Positions 15,311 through 24,609 of a DNA stretch of 64,000 bases are shown one piece after another. The number at the start of each line of letters is the position of its first letter. Positions within the stretch are counted from its first letter, which is position 1. The translations under genes and the position numbers were made by a program. The stretch spans positions 124,001 to 188,000 of the forward strand of contig NZ_SNYF01000007.1 in NCBI RefSeq assembly GCF_004362805.1. Reading direction: 5' to 3'. Source of the DNA: Algoriphagus boseongensis. GTDB taxonomy: Bacteria > Bacteroidota > Bacteroidia > Cytophagales > Cyclobacteriaceae. Below the pieces are notes generated by a model. It was not told the DNA's origin. It saw nothing but the letters and a program-made list of their open reading frames with translations, and searched no databases.

Positions 15311-16981
15311 TTATCTGAACTCATAATCCACTCCACTCACCTGAGTCAGCAAGGTGGCCGGAGCATCGAGCGCTACGGCAGAATTGGGTGGTGTTGGGGT
15401 GACGGGAGAGTTTTCCGCCAAGTAATTTTTTACTGCCTGGTGAAGGGTGTATTCTGTGTTTTCCGTATCCATCACTCCTCTGAATCGGCAAAGCATATCA
15501 TCAGGGTCACCATCTCTTTCGCAAGCGCATATTTTGTAAACCCGATTTGGGTCTAAAGGCTGTCCATGGACTAAGGCCGATTGCACTCTTTTCCCTTCCT
15601 CTCCGAAAGCATTGAACTTAACTTCCATTCCACGGAATTTGATGACCCATCCTCCAAATCGCTTCGATGCATCCGCTGCGAATACATTATTCAATTCTTT
15701 TTCCAACCAGTTTTTGATTTGTTCACCGTTGACTTTACCTGTTCTGATGGTGCTGTCCACTGGAAGCATGTCGAAGATATATCCATTCGTGATGGGGATA
15801 TTTCCGGTTTGGTCTGGAGTAGATCTTGGTGGACAAAATCTAAACCCATTGGAAAGCACAATATCCACATCAGGCACTTGCCAGGAAATCGCATCCAAAA
15901 TCATCGTGTCAATAGTGTTTTCTATAACAAAATAACGATAAAGGGGTATGGTTGAGTATCCGGCAACCTCTTGAATGTCCTGTAAATAAGGCCCTTCATT
16001 TTGGGCAATGATCTTTTTCATTGCAGGAGACTCGGGATATTTTTCCGCATTTACCTCCATCAAATCGTAGTGGTCTTCCACTACTTTTCCATCTTTGATT
16101 TTGAGATCTAGTTTTCCAACAAAGGACCCAAAAGCTCCGGGTTCTACCACTTTGGCATATTTTGCCTTGATGGGTTTTCTAACCCGCTCGTGAGTATCCC
16201 CGCCCAAAATATAATCCACACCCTCGCAGGCTGGAATATTCGCTAAGTGGATTTGTTGGGACAATCCCAAATGGGCCACTATGGCTACGAAAGCGCATTT
16301 TTCCTGATTTCGAAGGACATCCATGTAATGTGCCAGATTTTCTTCAGGCTTAGTGTATACAATTCCCTTACTATAATTCGGGGATTGACGGATAGGGACC
16401 AAATGATCGGTGTAACCCAGGAATCCAAATTTTACTCCATTGACTGTCCAGATATGGTAAGGAGGGAAAATCAATTCTCCTTTTTTTCCATCTCCCAAGT
16501 CATGGTACATATTCGCGCAAACCTTGGGTGCAGTCAAGGAACCCATCAGGTGTTGCATGGATTTTTTATAGTAAATCACCTCCCAGTTGCCTGGAAGATA
16601 AAGGTCGTAATCTAAAGCGTTCAAGATGGGTACCATGGCCTCTCCGGTTGTCTTTACAGACAATTCAGAGCCTTGAAACATGTCTCCCGTATCAATCAAA
16701 AAGCTGTTTTCCAGTTTAGCTCTTTCCTGGTCGAGGAAAGTTTTGAGGTGTGAGTAGCCCCCGGTTTTTCGAAAAACCGATTTTCCATTTTCCCAAAATA
16801 ACTCGTCATGGGCATGAATCTGACAGTGTACGTCTGTTGTTTGTAAAATGGAAACAGTGAAGGAATCTTGATTGGTTTTAGGCTTTCCTAAGGCCTGGCT
16901 TGCTTGAGGAATTCCTGCCAAACCAGTACTTGCTCCAAGAGCTCCAAGTTGTGCTAGGAATTTTCTTCTAGAGGGCTTCAT
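15311..16981 (-). CDS. Tat-exported metallophosphoesterase, SoxB / 5'-nucleotidase-like
   Basis: A 556-aa two-domain protein. A twin-arginine leader (SRRKFLAQLGALGAST) sends it folded to the periplasm. The N-terminal calcineurin-like domain shows TTDVHCQIHAH (48-58), DTGDMFQGSE (about 97-106), VAIVAHLG and GGDTHE. The usual GNHE motif reads GNWE (131-134), as in the SoxB thiosulfohydrolase branch (GxWE) rather than in true 5'-nucleotidases. The C-terminal 5_nucleotid_C domain has SNGFRFCPP and ITNGYIFDMLPVDSTI. No soxXYZACD genes are nearby, although a diheme cytochrome c lies just upstream. Either a sulfur-compound hydrolase or a nucleotidase is possible. Confidence 0.8.
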   Translation of the reverse strand: MKPSRRKFLAQLGALGASTGLAGIPQASQALGKPKTNQDSFTVSILQTTDVHCQIHAHDELFWENGKSVFRKTGGYSHLKTFLDQERAKLENSFLIDTGDMFQGSELSVKTTGEAMVPILNALDYDLYLPGNWEVIYYKKSMQHLMGSLTAPKVCANMYHDLGDGKKGELIFPPYHIWTVNGVKFGFLGYTDHLVPIRQSPNYSKGIVYTKPEENLAHYMDVLRNQEKCAFVAIVAHLGLSQQIHLANIPACEGVDYILGGDTHERVRKPIKAKYAKVVEPGAFGSFVGKLDLKIKDGKVVEDHYDLMEVNAEKYPESPAMKKIIAQNEGPYLQDIQEVAGYSTIPLYRYFVIENTIDTMILDAISWQVPDVDIVLSNGFRFCPPRSTPDQTGNIPITNGYIFDMLPVDSTIRTGKVNGEQIKNWLEKELNNVFAADASKRFGGWVIKFRGMEVKFNAFGEEGKRVQSALVHGQPLDPNRVYKICACERDGDPDDMLCRFRGVMDTENTEYTLHQAVKNYLAENSPVTPTPPNSAVALDAPATLLTQVSGVDYEFR

Positions 16982-17102
16982 TAGGGTGATTAGGGCTTAT
17001 TGTGTTTACTTTTTTTTTTTCTGATAGGGTAACATTCTCCCAATCTTTTGGAAAAATACTACCAAGCCCAAAGAAAAATTTGTGATAGGTGTCACAAAAC
17101 AT

Positions 17103-17136
17103 AAAAAAAGGACTCCATTTCCTGAAGTCCTTTTTA
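17103..17136 (-). terminator. Terminator behind diheme cytochrome c gene
   Basis: AAAAAGGACT (17105-17114) pairs with AGTCCTTTTT (17126-17135) around an 11-nt loop. T/A tracts on both sides let it work in either direction; the cytochrome stop codon is 18 bp away on the minus strand. Confidence 0.75.
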
Positions 17137-17153
17137 AAGTTTTAATCAAAATT

Positions 17154-18137
17154 TCAGTTTGAGGCGGTGAATTTTACCACTTCGTTGGTGATCGGTTTGA
17201 TGGTTTTTAGATAAGCATAAATTGCCTTGAGATCTTCTTCTTTCATCCCGGAATACATGCTCCATGGCATAATGGAATTGAATTCGCCGGGATTGACTTT
17301 TGGAATTACATACCCAGAATCTGCATATTGTTGGAATCTGCCAAGGAACATTTCTTCTGTCCAATTACCAATTCCGGTATCTGGGCACTGGGTAATATTC
17401 GATGACGTCACCACTGATCCATCAGGAAAAGGAAAACTTCTTCCTCCTGAAAAGGCCTTTTCAGGAATGATTACCCCATCTGGACTTACTTGGGTATGAC
17501 ACTCGATACAGCCTGAAGCATTTACTAAATAAGCCCCGTAGGCAACTTGATCGGATGGAGATGGTTTTTTGACCATTTCTGCATTTTTAGGAATTGTTCT
17601 CAAGATGAGATTTACCGGAAAATCTGCCTTAGAGTCTGGAATTTCATTTTCTACAGGATCGAGAGATCGGATATAGGCAATGATATCATAAATATCCTCA
17701 GGGTCCATTTTACCATAATAGGGATAAGGCATAAGTGGAAACATCGGTCGACCATCATTGGTGACTCCAGTAGTTATCAGTCGATACAATTCCCCGTCGG
17801 AATAGTCGGAGATTCCAAAGGGGGTAATATTTTTTGCATAAAAAACTCCGGGTAATCCCATTTTATGATCGAATCGATCTCCACCAGCTCCTAGAGTTCC
17901 TGGGGTTGGGGGACCAGAAAACAAAGAAAAATCCCGGGTAGAATGGCAATCCATACAAACGGTCACATGGTTTGCCAAATAAGCTCCCCTTTCTATCCGG
18001 TCAGGAGTGTATTCAATAGAAATTTTTGGGGCTGGATCCACTTTTGGGAATCCTAATTCTAAAAATGCAAGTGCGCAGACAAGCAGGATAATGATGGCAC
18101 CGAATAAATAGGCTGCCACTTTTAAAATTCTTTTCAT
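17154..18137 (-). CDS. Membrane-anchored diheme cytochrome c
   Basis: A 327-aa protein with one N-terminal membrane helix (about 8-28) and two c-type heme sites, CMDCH (61-65) and CIECH (210-214). Each domain has a downstream Met-containing loop (RPMFPLMPYPYY; FNSIMPWSMYSG) likely to give the sixth ligand. The order matches alcohol/aldehyde or gluconate-dehydrogenase type cytochromes that take electrons from a periplasmic dehydrogenase. A similar but clearly different paralogue is at 31614-32600. Possible donors here are the GMC dehydrogenase (22823-24520) or an oxidase-linked path; no partner is directly adjacent. Confidence 0.9.
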   Translation of the reverse strand: MKRILKVAAYLFGAIIILLVCALAFLELGFPKVDPAPKISIEYTPDRIERGAYLANHVTVCMDCHSTRDFSLFSGPPTPGTLGAGGDRFDHKMGLPGVFYAKNITPFGISDYSDGELYRLITTGVTNDGRPMFPLMPYPYYGKMDPEDIYDIIAYIRSLDPVENEIPDSKADFPVNLILRTIPKNAEMVKKPSPSDQVAYGAYLVNASGCIECHTQVSPDGVIIPEKAFSGGRSFPFPDGSVVTSSNITQCPDTGIGNWTEEMFLGRFQQYADSGYVIPKVNPGEFNSIMPWSMYSGMKEEDLKAIYAYLKTIKPITNEVVKFTASN

Positions 18138-18366
18138 AGTGCTTTAAAATTGAGGTTAAGAAAATTTACTAAGAATCATAAGTAATTGAAATACAAAGCG
18201 AAAAATAATTGGAGTATGCCTTGAATAGTTATTTAATATCTTGAATCGATTCTATTCTGGGAGATTTATTTTGGGCGAAATTCTTCAAAATCAAATTATT
18301 GAAAGGGAATTTCTTTACCCATGACAAAAGACTTTCTATTTTCACCAAGTATAACCATCAATCACC

Positions 18367-19791
18367 ATGAAGAAAATTCTACTCTTATTTCTGCTTTTAC
18401 CTGCCCTTACTTCATTTGGACAGGATACTGAAGTATTGAAAAAGCTGGATTCCCAGGCTGATCAATACGGAAAAATAGCCATGCAAATCTGGAATTATGC
18501 CGAATTGGGCTATTTGGAAACCAATAGCTCTGCGCTTTTACAAAAGACTTTGACTGATGCTGGCTTTAAGGTGACAGCTGGGGTGGCTAATATTCCAACC
18601 GCTTTTGTGGCAGAATATGGATCAGGCAAACCCGTAATCGGAATTATGGCAGAATTTGATGCACTTCCGGGAGTCTCACAAAAAGCTGTTCCATTCAGAG
18701 ATCCGGTGGTAGAAGGTGGAGCAGGCCATGCTTGTGGGCACCACCTATTTGGTACTGCTTCTGTTGCTGCAGGAATTTCTGTAATGGAATGGATGAAGGA
18801 AAATAAAATCCAAGGCACTCTTCGTGTTTATGGAACTCCAGCAGAAGAAGGAGGGGGAGGAAAAGTTTACATGGCCAGAGCGGGAGTGATGGACGATGTG
18901 GATGCCATGCTTCACTGGCATGCTGGATCTCAGAATGCCGCGGGAGCTACTTCTTCTTTGGCAAACATTTCCACAAAATTCAGATTTTATGGGGAGGCCT
19001 CCCATGCTGCTGCAGCACCTGAAAGAGGAAAGTCTGCCTTAGACGCTGTAGAAGCAATGAACTTCATGGTCAACTTAATGCGTGAGCATGTGCCAATGGA
19101 AACAAGAATGCATTACGTGATCACACGAGGTGGAGAGGCTCCAAATGTGGTTCCGGCTTTTGCAGAATCCTATCACTACGTAAGACATCCTGATGCTCAA
19201 GTAGTTCAGGATATCTTTGCTAGAATGGTAAAGGCAGCTGAAGGGGCTGCATTAGGTACCCAAACCCGAATGGAATACGAAGTGATCAATGGGGTGTACA
19301 ACCTTTTGCCAAATGAGACTCTAGCTAGAATCATGCATAAAAATCTAGAAATCGTCGGAGGGGTATCTTATACAGCTGAGGAAAGAAAGTTTGCTGAGGA
19401 AATCATCAAGACCTTCCCTAAAGGAGTTTTGGCTTCGCCAGACGATGCCGCTAAAATTGTTCCTTTTGTAGTCAATGAAAAAGGAGGTGGGGGCAGTACT
19501 GACGTGGGGGATGTGTCTTGGCTAGTACCAACTGCCGGACTTAACACTGCAACTTGGGTTCCGGGAACTTCCGCGCATACTTGGCAGGCAGTAGCAGCTG
19601 GAGGCACTAGTATTGGCCAAAAAGGAATGATGGTAGCTGCAAAAACCTTGACCTTAACTGCCATGGATATCTTTAAAAACCCTTCAGTTACATCCACAGC
19701 TTTGGAGGAATTAAATAAAAGAAGAGGTCCTGGATTTGAATATAAGGCCTTGGTAGGAGATAGAAATGCTCCTTTGGATTACAGAAAATAA
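18367..19791 (+). CDS. Secreted M20-family amidohydrolase (AbgB-like)
   Basis: A 474-aa peptidase M20D/amidohydrolase with a signal peptide (1-19, LTSFGQ). Metal-site segments: IMAEFDALPG (94-101), GHACGHH (120-126, with Cys123 and His125), TPAEEGGGGK (Glu-Glu general base), HWHAG and the C-terminal GTSAHTWQ. Sequence character and the long insertion domain (FRFYGEASHAAAAPERGKSA) fit the p-aminobenzoyl-glutamate hydrolase AbgB or aminoacylase group, but this one is exported. It is followed after 30 bp by the patatin gene, with no terminator between. Confidence 0.88.
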   Translation: MKKILLLFLLLPALTSFGQDTEVLKKLDSQADQYGKIAMQIWNYAELGYLETNSSALLQKTLTDAGFKVTAGVANIPTAFVAEYGSGKPVIGIMAEFDALPGVSQKAVPFRDPVVEGGAGHACGHHLFGTASVAAGISVMEWMKENKIQGTLRVYGTPAEEGGGGKVYMARAGVMDDVDAMLHWHAGSQNAAGATSSLANISTKFRFYGEASHAAAAPERGKSALDAVEAMNFMVNLMREHVPMETRMHYVITRGGEAPNVVPAFAESYHYVRHPDAQVVQDIFARMVKAAEGAALGTQTRMEYEVINGVYNLLPNETLARIMHKNLEIVGGVSYTAEERKFAEEIIKTFPKGVLASPDDAAKIVPFVVNEKGGGGSTDVGDVSWLVPTAGLNTATWVPGTSAHTWQAVAAGGTSIGQKGMMVAAKTLTLTAMDIFKNPSVTSTALEELNKRRGPGFEYKALVGDRNAPLDYRK

Positions 19792-19821
19792 ATTGTCCTA
19801 AAGGCTGAATTGTCCATCTGA

Positions 19822-22170
19822 ATGAAACAAACAGGTTTTTTTATTTCTTTCCTTCTTGCCGCTGCTTTAGTTTTTATTAATTCAGCACAAGCATTTCAGA
19901 AAAACAATTCAGCCAACCCCAAACCTAAAATCGGTCTAGTCCTCAGTGGAGGAGGAGCTAAAGGCATGGCTCATGTGGGAGTCATTCGGGCTATGGAAAA
20001 AGCCGGAATCAGACCTGATTATGTGGTAGGTACCAGTATGGGCTCAGTGGTGGGAGGTCTTTATGCCATGGGCTATAATTCTGAAGAATTGGAAAAGATC
20101 ATCCGATCCATTGATTGGGATTTGATCATTTCCAACCGGGTAGGATTCGAAACTATTGCCTTTGAAGAAAAGGAATACTACAACCGATATCTGGTAGAAT
20201 TACCAGTTCGAAATGGCAAAATAAGTCTTCCTTCAGGTCTTATTGAAGGACAGATGCTTTCAGAAGTACTTCAATACTACACCTGGCCAGCTCGGAAATA
20301 TGCCAATTTTGATGAATTCCCAATTCCATTTCGATGCATTGCCACGGATATAGGCACCGGAAAGGCCATTGTTTTTGATCGCGGCTATTTACATGACGCC
20401 TTGAGGTCAAGTATTGCAATTCCCACTGCATTTACGGCGTTTCAACTTGATTCGACCGTTGTGGTGGATGGAGGAGTGGTGAATAATTTTCCAGTAGATG
20501 TAGCCAAGGGATTAGGAGCAGACATTGTGATTGGTGTCAATGTCAGTGATGAGGATTTTATTGAAGCTGAAAAATTAGAAGGGTTTGGAGCCATTTTGAT
20601 GCAATTGGCGATGGCTCAATCTTTGGGAAAAACCAGTGAAAACATTGCCCTGACAGATATTTACATCAAACCCGAACTTGGACCTTATGGAACAGCAAGC
20701 TTTGGGGATTTTGATGCCATTTTAAAAATCGGAGATAAAACCGGAGAAATTTTTTACCCTCGTTTCAAAGAGCTTGCGGATAGCTTGGGATTGAATTCAG
20801 TGCCTAATGGAATCGGCCTGGAGGCCAGACCAGTTAGATTTAGTTCAATTAAGGTTGAGGGAAATCGAATATTCCCAACCAGCCTAATCCTATCCAAACT
20901 GGGAATTAAACAAGGTCAGGAAGTAAGCAGAGAGGAGCTACAGGATGGAATTAACCGTGTTTTCGGAATCAACGGTTTTTACAAAGTCGATTATAAGTTA
21001 GTCCCTACGGGCTCCGATGAGTATGAGTTGGACATTCGGGTAAAGGAAAAATCCAGTCATTTATTGAGCACATCGGTTCACTACGACAATCAATTTTCGG
21101 CGGGGATTCTCTTGAATTATACGATGAGGGATTTTATTGGGAAATTTTCCAGAACAGTCCTTCTCGCTGACATCAGCCAAAATCCGAAGTTTAGGTTTGA
21201 TTATTACAAATACATCGGTAAGGAAAAGCGATTTGCGTTTAATCTAAAGGCCAATTATTTAAATCAAGGCCAACCCACATATGAGAATGGGAAAACCACG
21301 GGTTTACAGAAATTCAGAAATTCCAAATTGGAAGCTCAACTGATTTCTACCTCCTCCCTCAAGCAGGCATTTTATCTAGGGATGTATTTTGAAAATGAAA
21401 ATTCAAAGTATTTGCTAAATGACTTGGCTTCTGAGGAATTGAAAAGTGCCTATCAGCGCTTCATTGGCTTAAGGTTCCGATACTACAGAAACTCTCAAAA
21501 TGACCGAAACTTCCCAACACATGGGGCAGAAGGATTGATAGAAACAAATTTTAACCTTAAGGATTGGCTGGGAATAAATACTGTTGCCGGCGCAGACTCC
21601 TTGAGTATCAAATTGGGAGAAGATTTTTTTAGGGTTTCCATTGAGGATTTTTCAGATTTGGTCCAATTATTTAGACCTAATCCCTATGGAACTATCAATG
21701 GTCGGTATTCGAAATATTTTTCTCTTTCCCCTAAGCTCCAATTTCACCCGAATACTGCATTTGGGGTGATTTTATCCGACGAATCTTCATCAAAAATTTA
21801 CAGAGAGTTTTTTGTGGGAGGGTATCAAAATATCCGCTTTGGAGATACTCCATTTTGGGGACTAAACTATGCTGAAGTTCAGACCTCGAACTTTTTGAAA
21901 GTCGGAGCAGAATTCCAGTTGGAGCCCATTTCTAAAATTTATCTTCGAGCTGGGGCGAATTGGCTGGGCTATAGTCAGCAATATCCTATAGGAGATCCTG
22001 ATTGGACTGGAAAAATTTTTCAGGATGAATCTTATCTTGGATATGGAGCGGATGTTAGCTACAATTCTATTTTAGGTCCTATTTCATTTGGGATTTCCAG
22101 TAATTCGAGAGATAAGCAAGTTCGGACATACTTTTCCATAGGGCTTTCCTTGAATTATTCAGATAGGTAA
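19822..22170 (+). CDS. Type Vd-like patatin with POTRA and outer-membrane barrel
   Basis: A 782-aa protein: signal peptide (1-24), patatin phospholipase domain, one POTRA-like domain (about 336-415) and a C-terminal 16-strand-type barrel (about 420-782). Patatin residues are GGGAKG (43-48, oxyanion hole), GTSMG with Ser72, and Asp216 in VVVDGG. The POTRA begins FSSIKVEGNRIFPTSLILSKLGI. The order patatin-POTRA-barrel is that of PlpD-type (type Vd) autotransporters and of many Bacteroidota RssA-like proteins; the lipase may stay on the cell or face the periplasm. It is probably co-transcribed with the M20 gene. Confidence 0.92.
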   Translation: MKQTGFFISFLLAAALVFINSAQAFQKNNSANPKPKIGLVLSGGGAKGMAHVGVIRAMEKAGIRPDYVVGTSMGSVVGGLYAMGYNSEELEKIIRSIDWDLIISNRVGFETIAFEEKEYYNRYLVELPVRNGKISLPSGLIEGQMLSEVLQYYTWPARKYANFDEFPIPFRCIATDIGTGKAIVFDRGYLHDALRSSIAIPTAFTAFQLDSTVVVDGGVVNNFPVDVAKGLGADIVIGVNVSDEDFIEAEKLEGFGAILMQLAMAQSLGKTSENIALTDIYIKPELGPYGTASFGDFDAILKIGDKTGEIFYPRFKELADSLGLNSVPNGIGLEARPVRFSSIKVEGNRIFPTSLILSKLGIKQGQEVSREELQDGINRVFGINGFYKVDYKLVPTGSDEYELDIRVKEKSSHLLSTSVHYDNQFSAGILLNYTMRDFIGKFSRTVLLADISQNPKFRFDYYKYIGKEKRFAFNLKANYLNQGQPTYENGKTTGLQKFRNSKLEAQLISTSSLKQAFYLGMYFENENSKYLLNDLASEELKSAYQRFIGLRFRYYRNSQNDRNFPTHGAEGLIETNFNLKDWLGINTVAGADSLSIKLGEDFFRVSIEDFSDLVQLFRPNPYGTINGRYSKYFSLSPKLQFHPNTAFGVILSDESSSKIYREFFVGGYQNIRFGDTPFWGLNYAEVQTSNFLKVGAEFQLEPISKIYLRAGANWLGYSQQYPIGDPDWTGKIFQDESYLGYGADVSYNSILGPISFGISSNSRDKQVRTYFSIGLSLNYSDR

Positions 22171-22189
22171 AAATAAATCTTCCGCTGAT

Positions 22190-22208
22190 GGAATTCTTTA
22201 CGAATTCC
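22190..22208 (+). terminator. Inverted repeat behind the patatin-barrel gene
   Basis: GGAATTC (22190-22196) and GAATTCC (22202-22208) form a perfect 7-bp stem around TTTAC. A T-rich stretch (CTGTTTTTC) follows 6 bp later. It is 20 bp after the stop codon, so it could be a weak terminator; an operator role for the next gene cannot be excluded. Confidence 0.4.
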
Positions 22209-22270
22209 TGTACCTGTTTTTCAAAAAAATCTAACTTGAACTTCCGTAAATACCCAAAATACAGAAGATC

Positions 22271-22810
22271 ATGGATAGACGTAAATCCCTCAAAATTCTT
22301 GGTGCAGCTGGGGTCGGCATTGCCGGTTTGGCCTTGGTAGATTGGAAATGGCAACTGGTTGACCGTATCACCCACCAAGGCTTTTTCAGTTTTGAAGAGG
22401 AAAAAATGATAACAGCAATTGCTGAAACTTTTATTCCTGAGGGACATCCACCGATTTTACCTTCTCCTGACGCTAAACCCATTGGAGCCTTGAGTACAGG
22501 TACAGATCAGTTTTTGATCCGACTTTTTGAAAAATGCTACGAAAAAGAAGATCAAGACTTGATCAAATCAAAGCTTAAGGCGCTGCATAAGTCAGGATTT
22601 TTAGATCAAACCCAGGAAGAGAGAGAACAGGCCCTTTTGGCCTTGAATTCTTCCGAAAATGAGGAGGACAAAAAGTTCTATGGCCTGATCCGCTCCAATA
22701 CGATTCTTGGATTCACCACGGTCAAGGAAGTCATGGTGGAATATAGAGGATACCAGGTTGCGCCTGGTTTTTATCATGGATGTGTAGACGTACCTGCTTC
22801 CCAAGCCTAA
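22271..22810 (+). CDS. Gluconate 2-dehydrogenase subunit 3-like protein (small subunit of FAD dehydrogenase)
   Basis: A 179-aa protein of the gluconate_2-dh3 family, with a twin-arginine-like leader (MDRRKSLKILGAAGVG). In the family the small subunit carries the Tat signal and hitch-hikes the leaderless flavin subunit into the periplasm. The FSFEEEKMITAIAETFIPEG segment is typical. The next gene, 12 bp on, encodes the GMC flavin subunit, which has no signal of its own, just as expected. A cytochrome subunit is missing from the operon. Confidence 0.88.
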   Translation: MDRRKSLKILGAAGVGIAGLALVDWKWQLVDRITHQGFFSFEEEKMITAIAETFIPEGHPPILPSPDAKPIGALSTGTDQFLIRLFEKCYEKEDQDLIKSKLKALHKSGFLDQTQEEREQALLALNSSENEEDKKFYGLIRSNTILGFTTVKEVMVEYRGYQVAPGFYHGCVDVPASQA

Positions 22811-22822
22811 ACCCAAAACGAC

Positions 22823-24520
22823 ATGTTGCAAGACTCTAAAGAAAAACGCACCTACGATGCCATTGTGATCGGTTCGGGTGCTTCAGGCGGCTGGGCTGCC
22901 AAGGAATTAACCGAAAAAGGCCTGAAAACTCTGGTTCTGGAAAGAGGAAGGATGGTCAGACATATCGAAGATTATCCTACCGCTTCCAAAGCCCCTTGGG
23001 AATTTGAATTCAGAGGCGTAGTGCCGGTCGACAAGCGTTCGGGAGTGGGCGCAGCCAATTGGAAACGTGAAGAAACCATGCACTGGGCTTTGGCAGAAGA
23101 TGAGCAACCCTATATCGAGGAAAAGCCATTCCGCTGGTTTAGAGGATACCATGTAGGAGGAAAATCTCTGCTTTGGGCTCGAGGAACTCAGCGCTGGTCA
23201 GATTATGATTTTGAAGGCCCAGCCCGTGATGGATATGCAGTGGATTGGCCCATCCGGTATAAAGACATGGAGCCTTGGTACACTTACGTGGAGACTTTTG
23301 TAGGCTTTGCTGGTAGCAGAGATGGATTGGATGTATTGCCAGATCAGGTGGTCCAGCCAGGATTTGAATTGAGCTGTGTAGAAACCTACTACAAGGAAAA
23401 GCTAAAAGAACTCTACGGTTCGGAGAGACACTTGATCCAAGGCCGATGTGCACACTTGACCGATCCTCAGCAGATCCACAAAGATCAAGGACGAAACAAG
23501 TGCATGAACCAAAACATGTGCAACCGAGGCTGCGTCTATGGTGGATATTTTTCAGCAAATGCATCTACTTTACCTTGGGCAGAAAAAACCGGAAATCTGA
23601 CCATTCGACCCGATTCGGTCGTTGAATCCGTTTTGTATGATGAGCAAAAGGGAAAGGCAATCGGAGTTCGGGTGATAGACAGACATAGCGGAGAGGCGAT
23701 CGAGTTTTATGCAAAAGTCATTTTCCTAAATGCCTCTACCCTGAATTCTAATGCGATTTTGCTCAATTCCAAATCTTCCAGATTTCCCAATGGATTGGGA
23801 AATGACAATGGGCTGATGGGTAAATTCATCACCTGCCACAATTATCGAGGAAAGGGGTATGCCACTTTCGAGGGCTTTTTGGATAAGTTCAATGAGGGTA
23901 GAAACCCAGGTCATGCCTATGTGCCTCGATTCCGAAATGTGAAAAGGCAGGAAACGGACTTTCTCAGAGGCTATGCAATTGGCATGTCCGGCAGTCGTCA
24001 ATTGGATGGGAATGGTGAACTGATCGGCAGCGCCCTGAGAGACAACTTGCTCAATCCAAAGTATGGGATCTGGGGTATGTCTGCCTGGATGCAGGGGGAA
24101 ATGGTCCCTGAAGAATCCAACCATATTCGCCTTTCTCCTACGGAAAAAGATAAATACGGCATCCCCAAATTGATCATGTCTGTAGAGTGGAAAGACAATG
24201 ACAACAAGATGACGGCCGACTTCGTCCAGCAGCAATCGGAAATGTATGAGCGAATGGGTTTCAAAAACATCAACGTAGAGGATACCCAAGCTCCTCCGGG
24301 CTCGGATATCCACGAAATGGGCGGTGTGCGCATGGGAAATGACCCTAAAACTTCCTTGCTCAACAAATACAATCAACTGCATCATTGCAAAAATGTCTTC
24401 GTGACTGATGGTGCCTGCATGACCAGTGCGAGTACGCAAAACCCAACCCTCACCTTTATGACCTTGACTGCTCGGGCGGCTAATTATGCAGTGGAAGAGT
24501 TGAATAAATTGAATTTATAA
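22823..24520 (+). CDS. GMC-family FAD sugar dehydrogenase, catalytic subunit, with Fe-S-type Cys cluster
   Basis: A 565-aa flavoprotein. An N-terminal dinucleotide fold (GSGASGG, 17-23), ERGR and the GMC C-terminus (DIHEMGGVRMG, then TDGACMTSASTQNPTLTF) are clear. Residues 227-237 hold Cys-x5-Cys-x3-Cys, the spacing of the hinge cysteine cluster reported for bacterial FAD glucose dehydrogenases with a [3Fe-4S] centre. That argues for electron transfer to a cytochrome c rather than to oxygen. Enzymes of this type oxidise C1 of glucose or gluconate, or C3 of glycosides. With its Tat-bearing small subunit it should act in the periplasm. Confidence 0.9.
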   Translation: MLQDSKEKRTYDAIVIGSGASGGWAAKELTEKGLKTLVLERGRMVRHIEDYPTASKAPWEFEFRGVVPVDKRSGVGAANWKREETMHWALAEDEQPYIEEKPFRWFRGYHVGGKSLLWARGTQRWSDYDFEGPARDGYAVDWPIRYKDMEPWYTYVETFVGFAGSRDGLDVLPDQVVQPGFELSCVETYYKEKLKELYGSERHLIQGRCAHLTDPQQIHKDQGRNKCMNQNMCNRGCVYGGYFSANASTLPWAEKTGNLTIRPDSVVESVLYDEQKGKAIGVRVIDRHSGEAIEFYAKVIFLNASTLNSNAILLNSKSSRFPNGLGNDNGLMGKFITCHNYRGKGYATFEGFLDKFNEGRNPGHAYVPRFRNVKRQETDFLRGYAIGMSGSRQLDGNGELIGSALRDNLLNPKYGIWGMSAWMQGEMVPEESNHIRLSPTEKDKYGIPKLIMSVEWKDNDNKMTADFVQQQSEMYERMGFKNINVEDTQAPPGSDIHEMGGVRMGNDPKTSLLNKYNQLHHCKNVFVTDGACMTSASTQNPTLTFMTLTARAANYAVEELNKLNL

Positions 24521-24526
24521 ATAGCT

Positions 24527-24589
24527 CTCACAGATTTCACAGATATTCACAGATGATTTTTATCTGTGTTTATCTGAGTTATCTGTGAG
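24527..24589. repeat. ATCTGTG-type repeat, copy 2, forming a long imperfect hairpin
   Basis: The arms 24527-24554 and 24562-24589 are reverse complements at 23 of 28 positions, around a 7-nt loop GATTTTT. Each arm is itself three ACAGAT or ATCTGTG words. It fills the gap between the GMC gene and the epimerase gene, whose start is 21 bp further on, so the transcript would carry the hairpin between the two messages. Confidence 0.65.
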
Positions 24590-24609
24590 AAATATCCCTC
24601 CTAAAAACT

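Noticed and set aside
15311..18137. A sox (sulfur oxidation) cluster
   Set aside because: Only a SoxB-like protein and a generic diheme cytochrome c are present. No soxXYZACD genes were seen, and a terminator lies between the two genes.
23726..24439. 237-codon minus-strand open frame inside the GMC gene
   Set aside because: The overlapping plus-strand gene has full family motifs. The antisense translation is His/Arg/Ile-rich with no recognisable motif.
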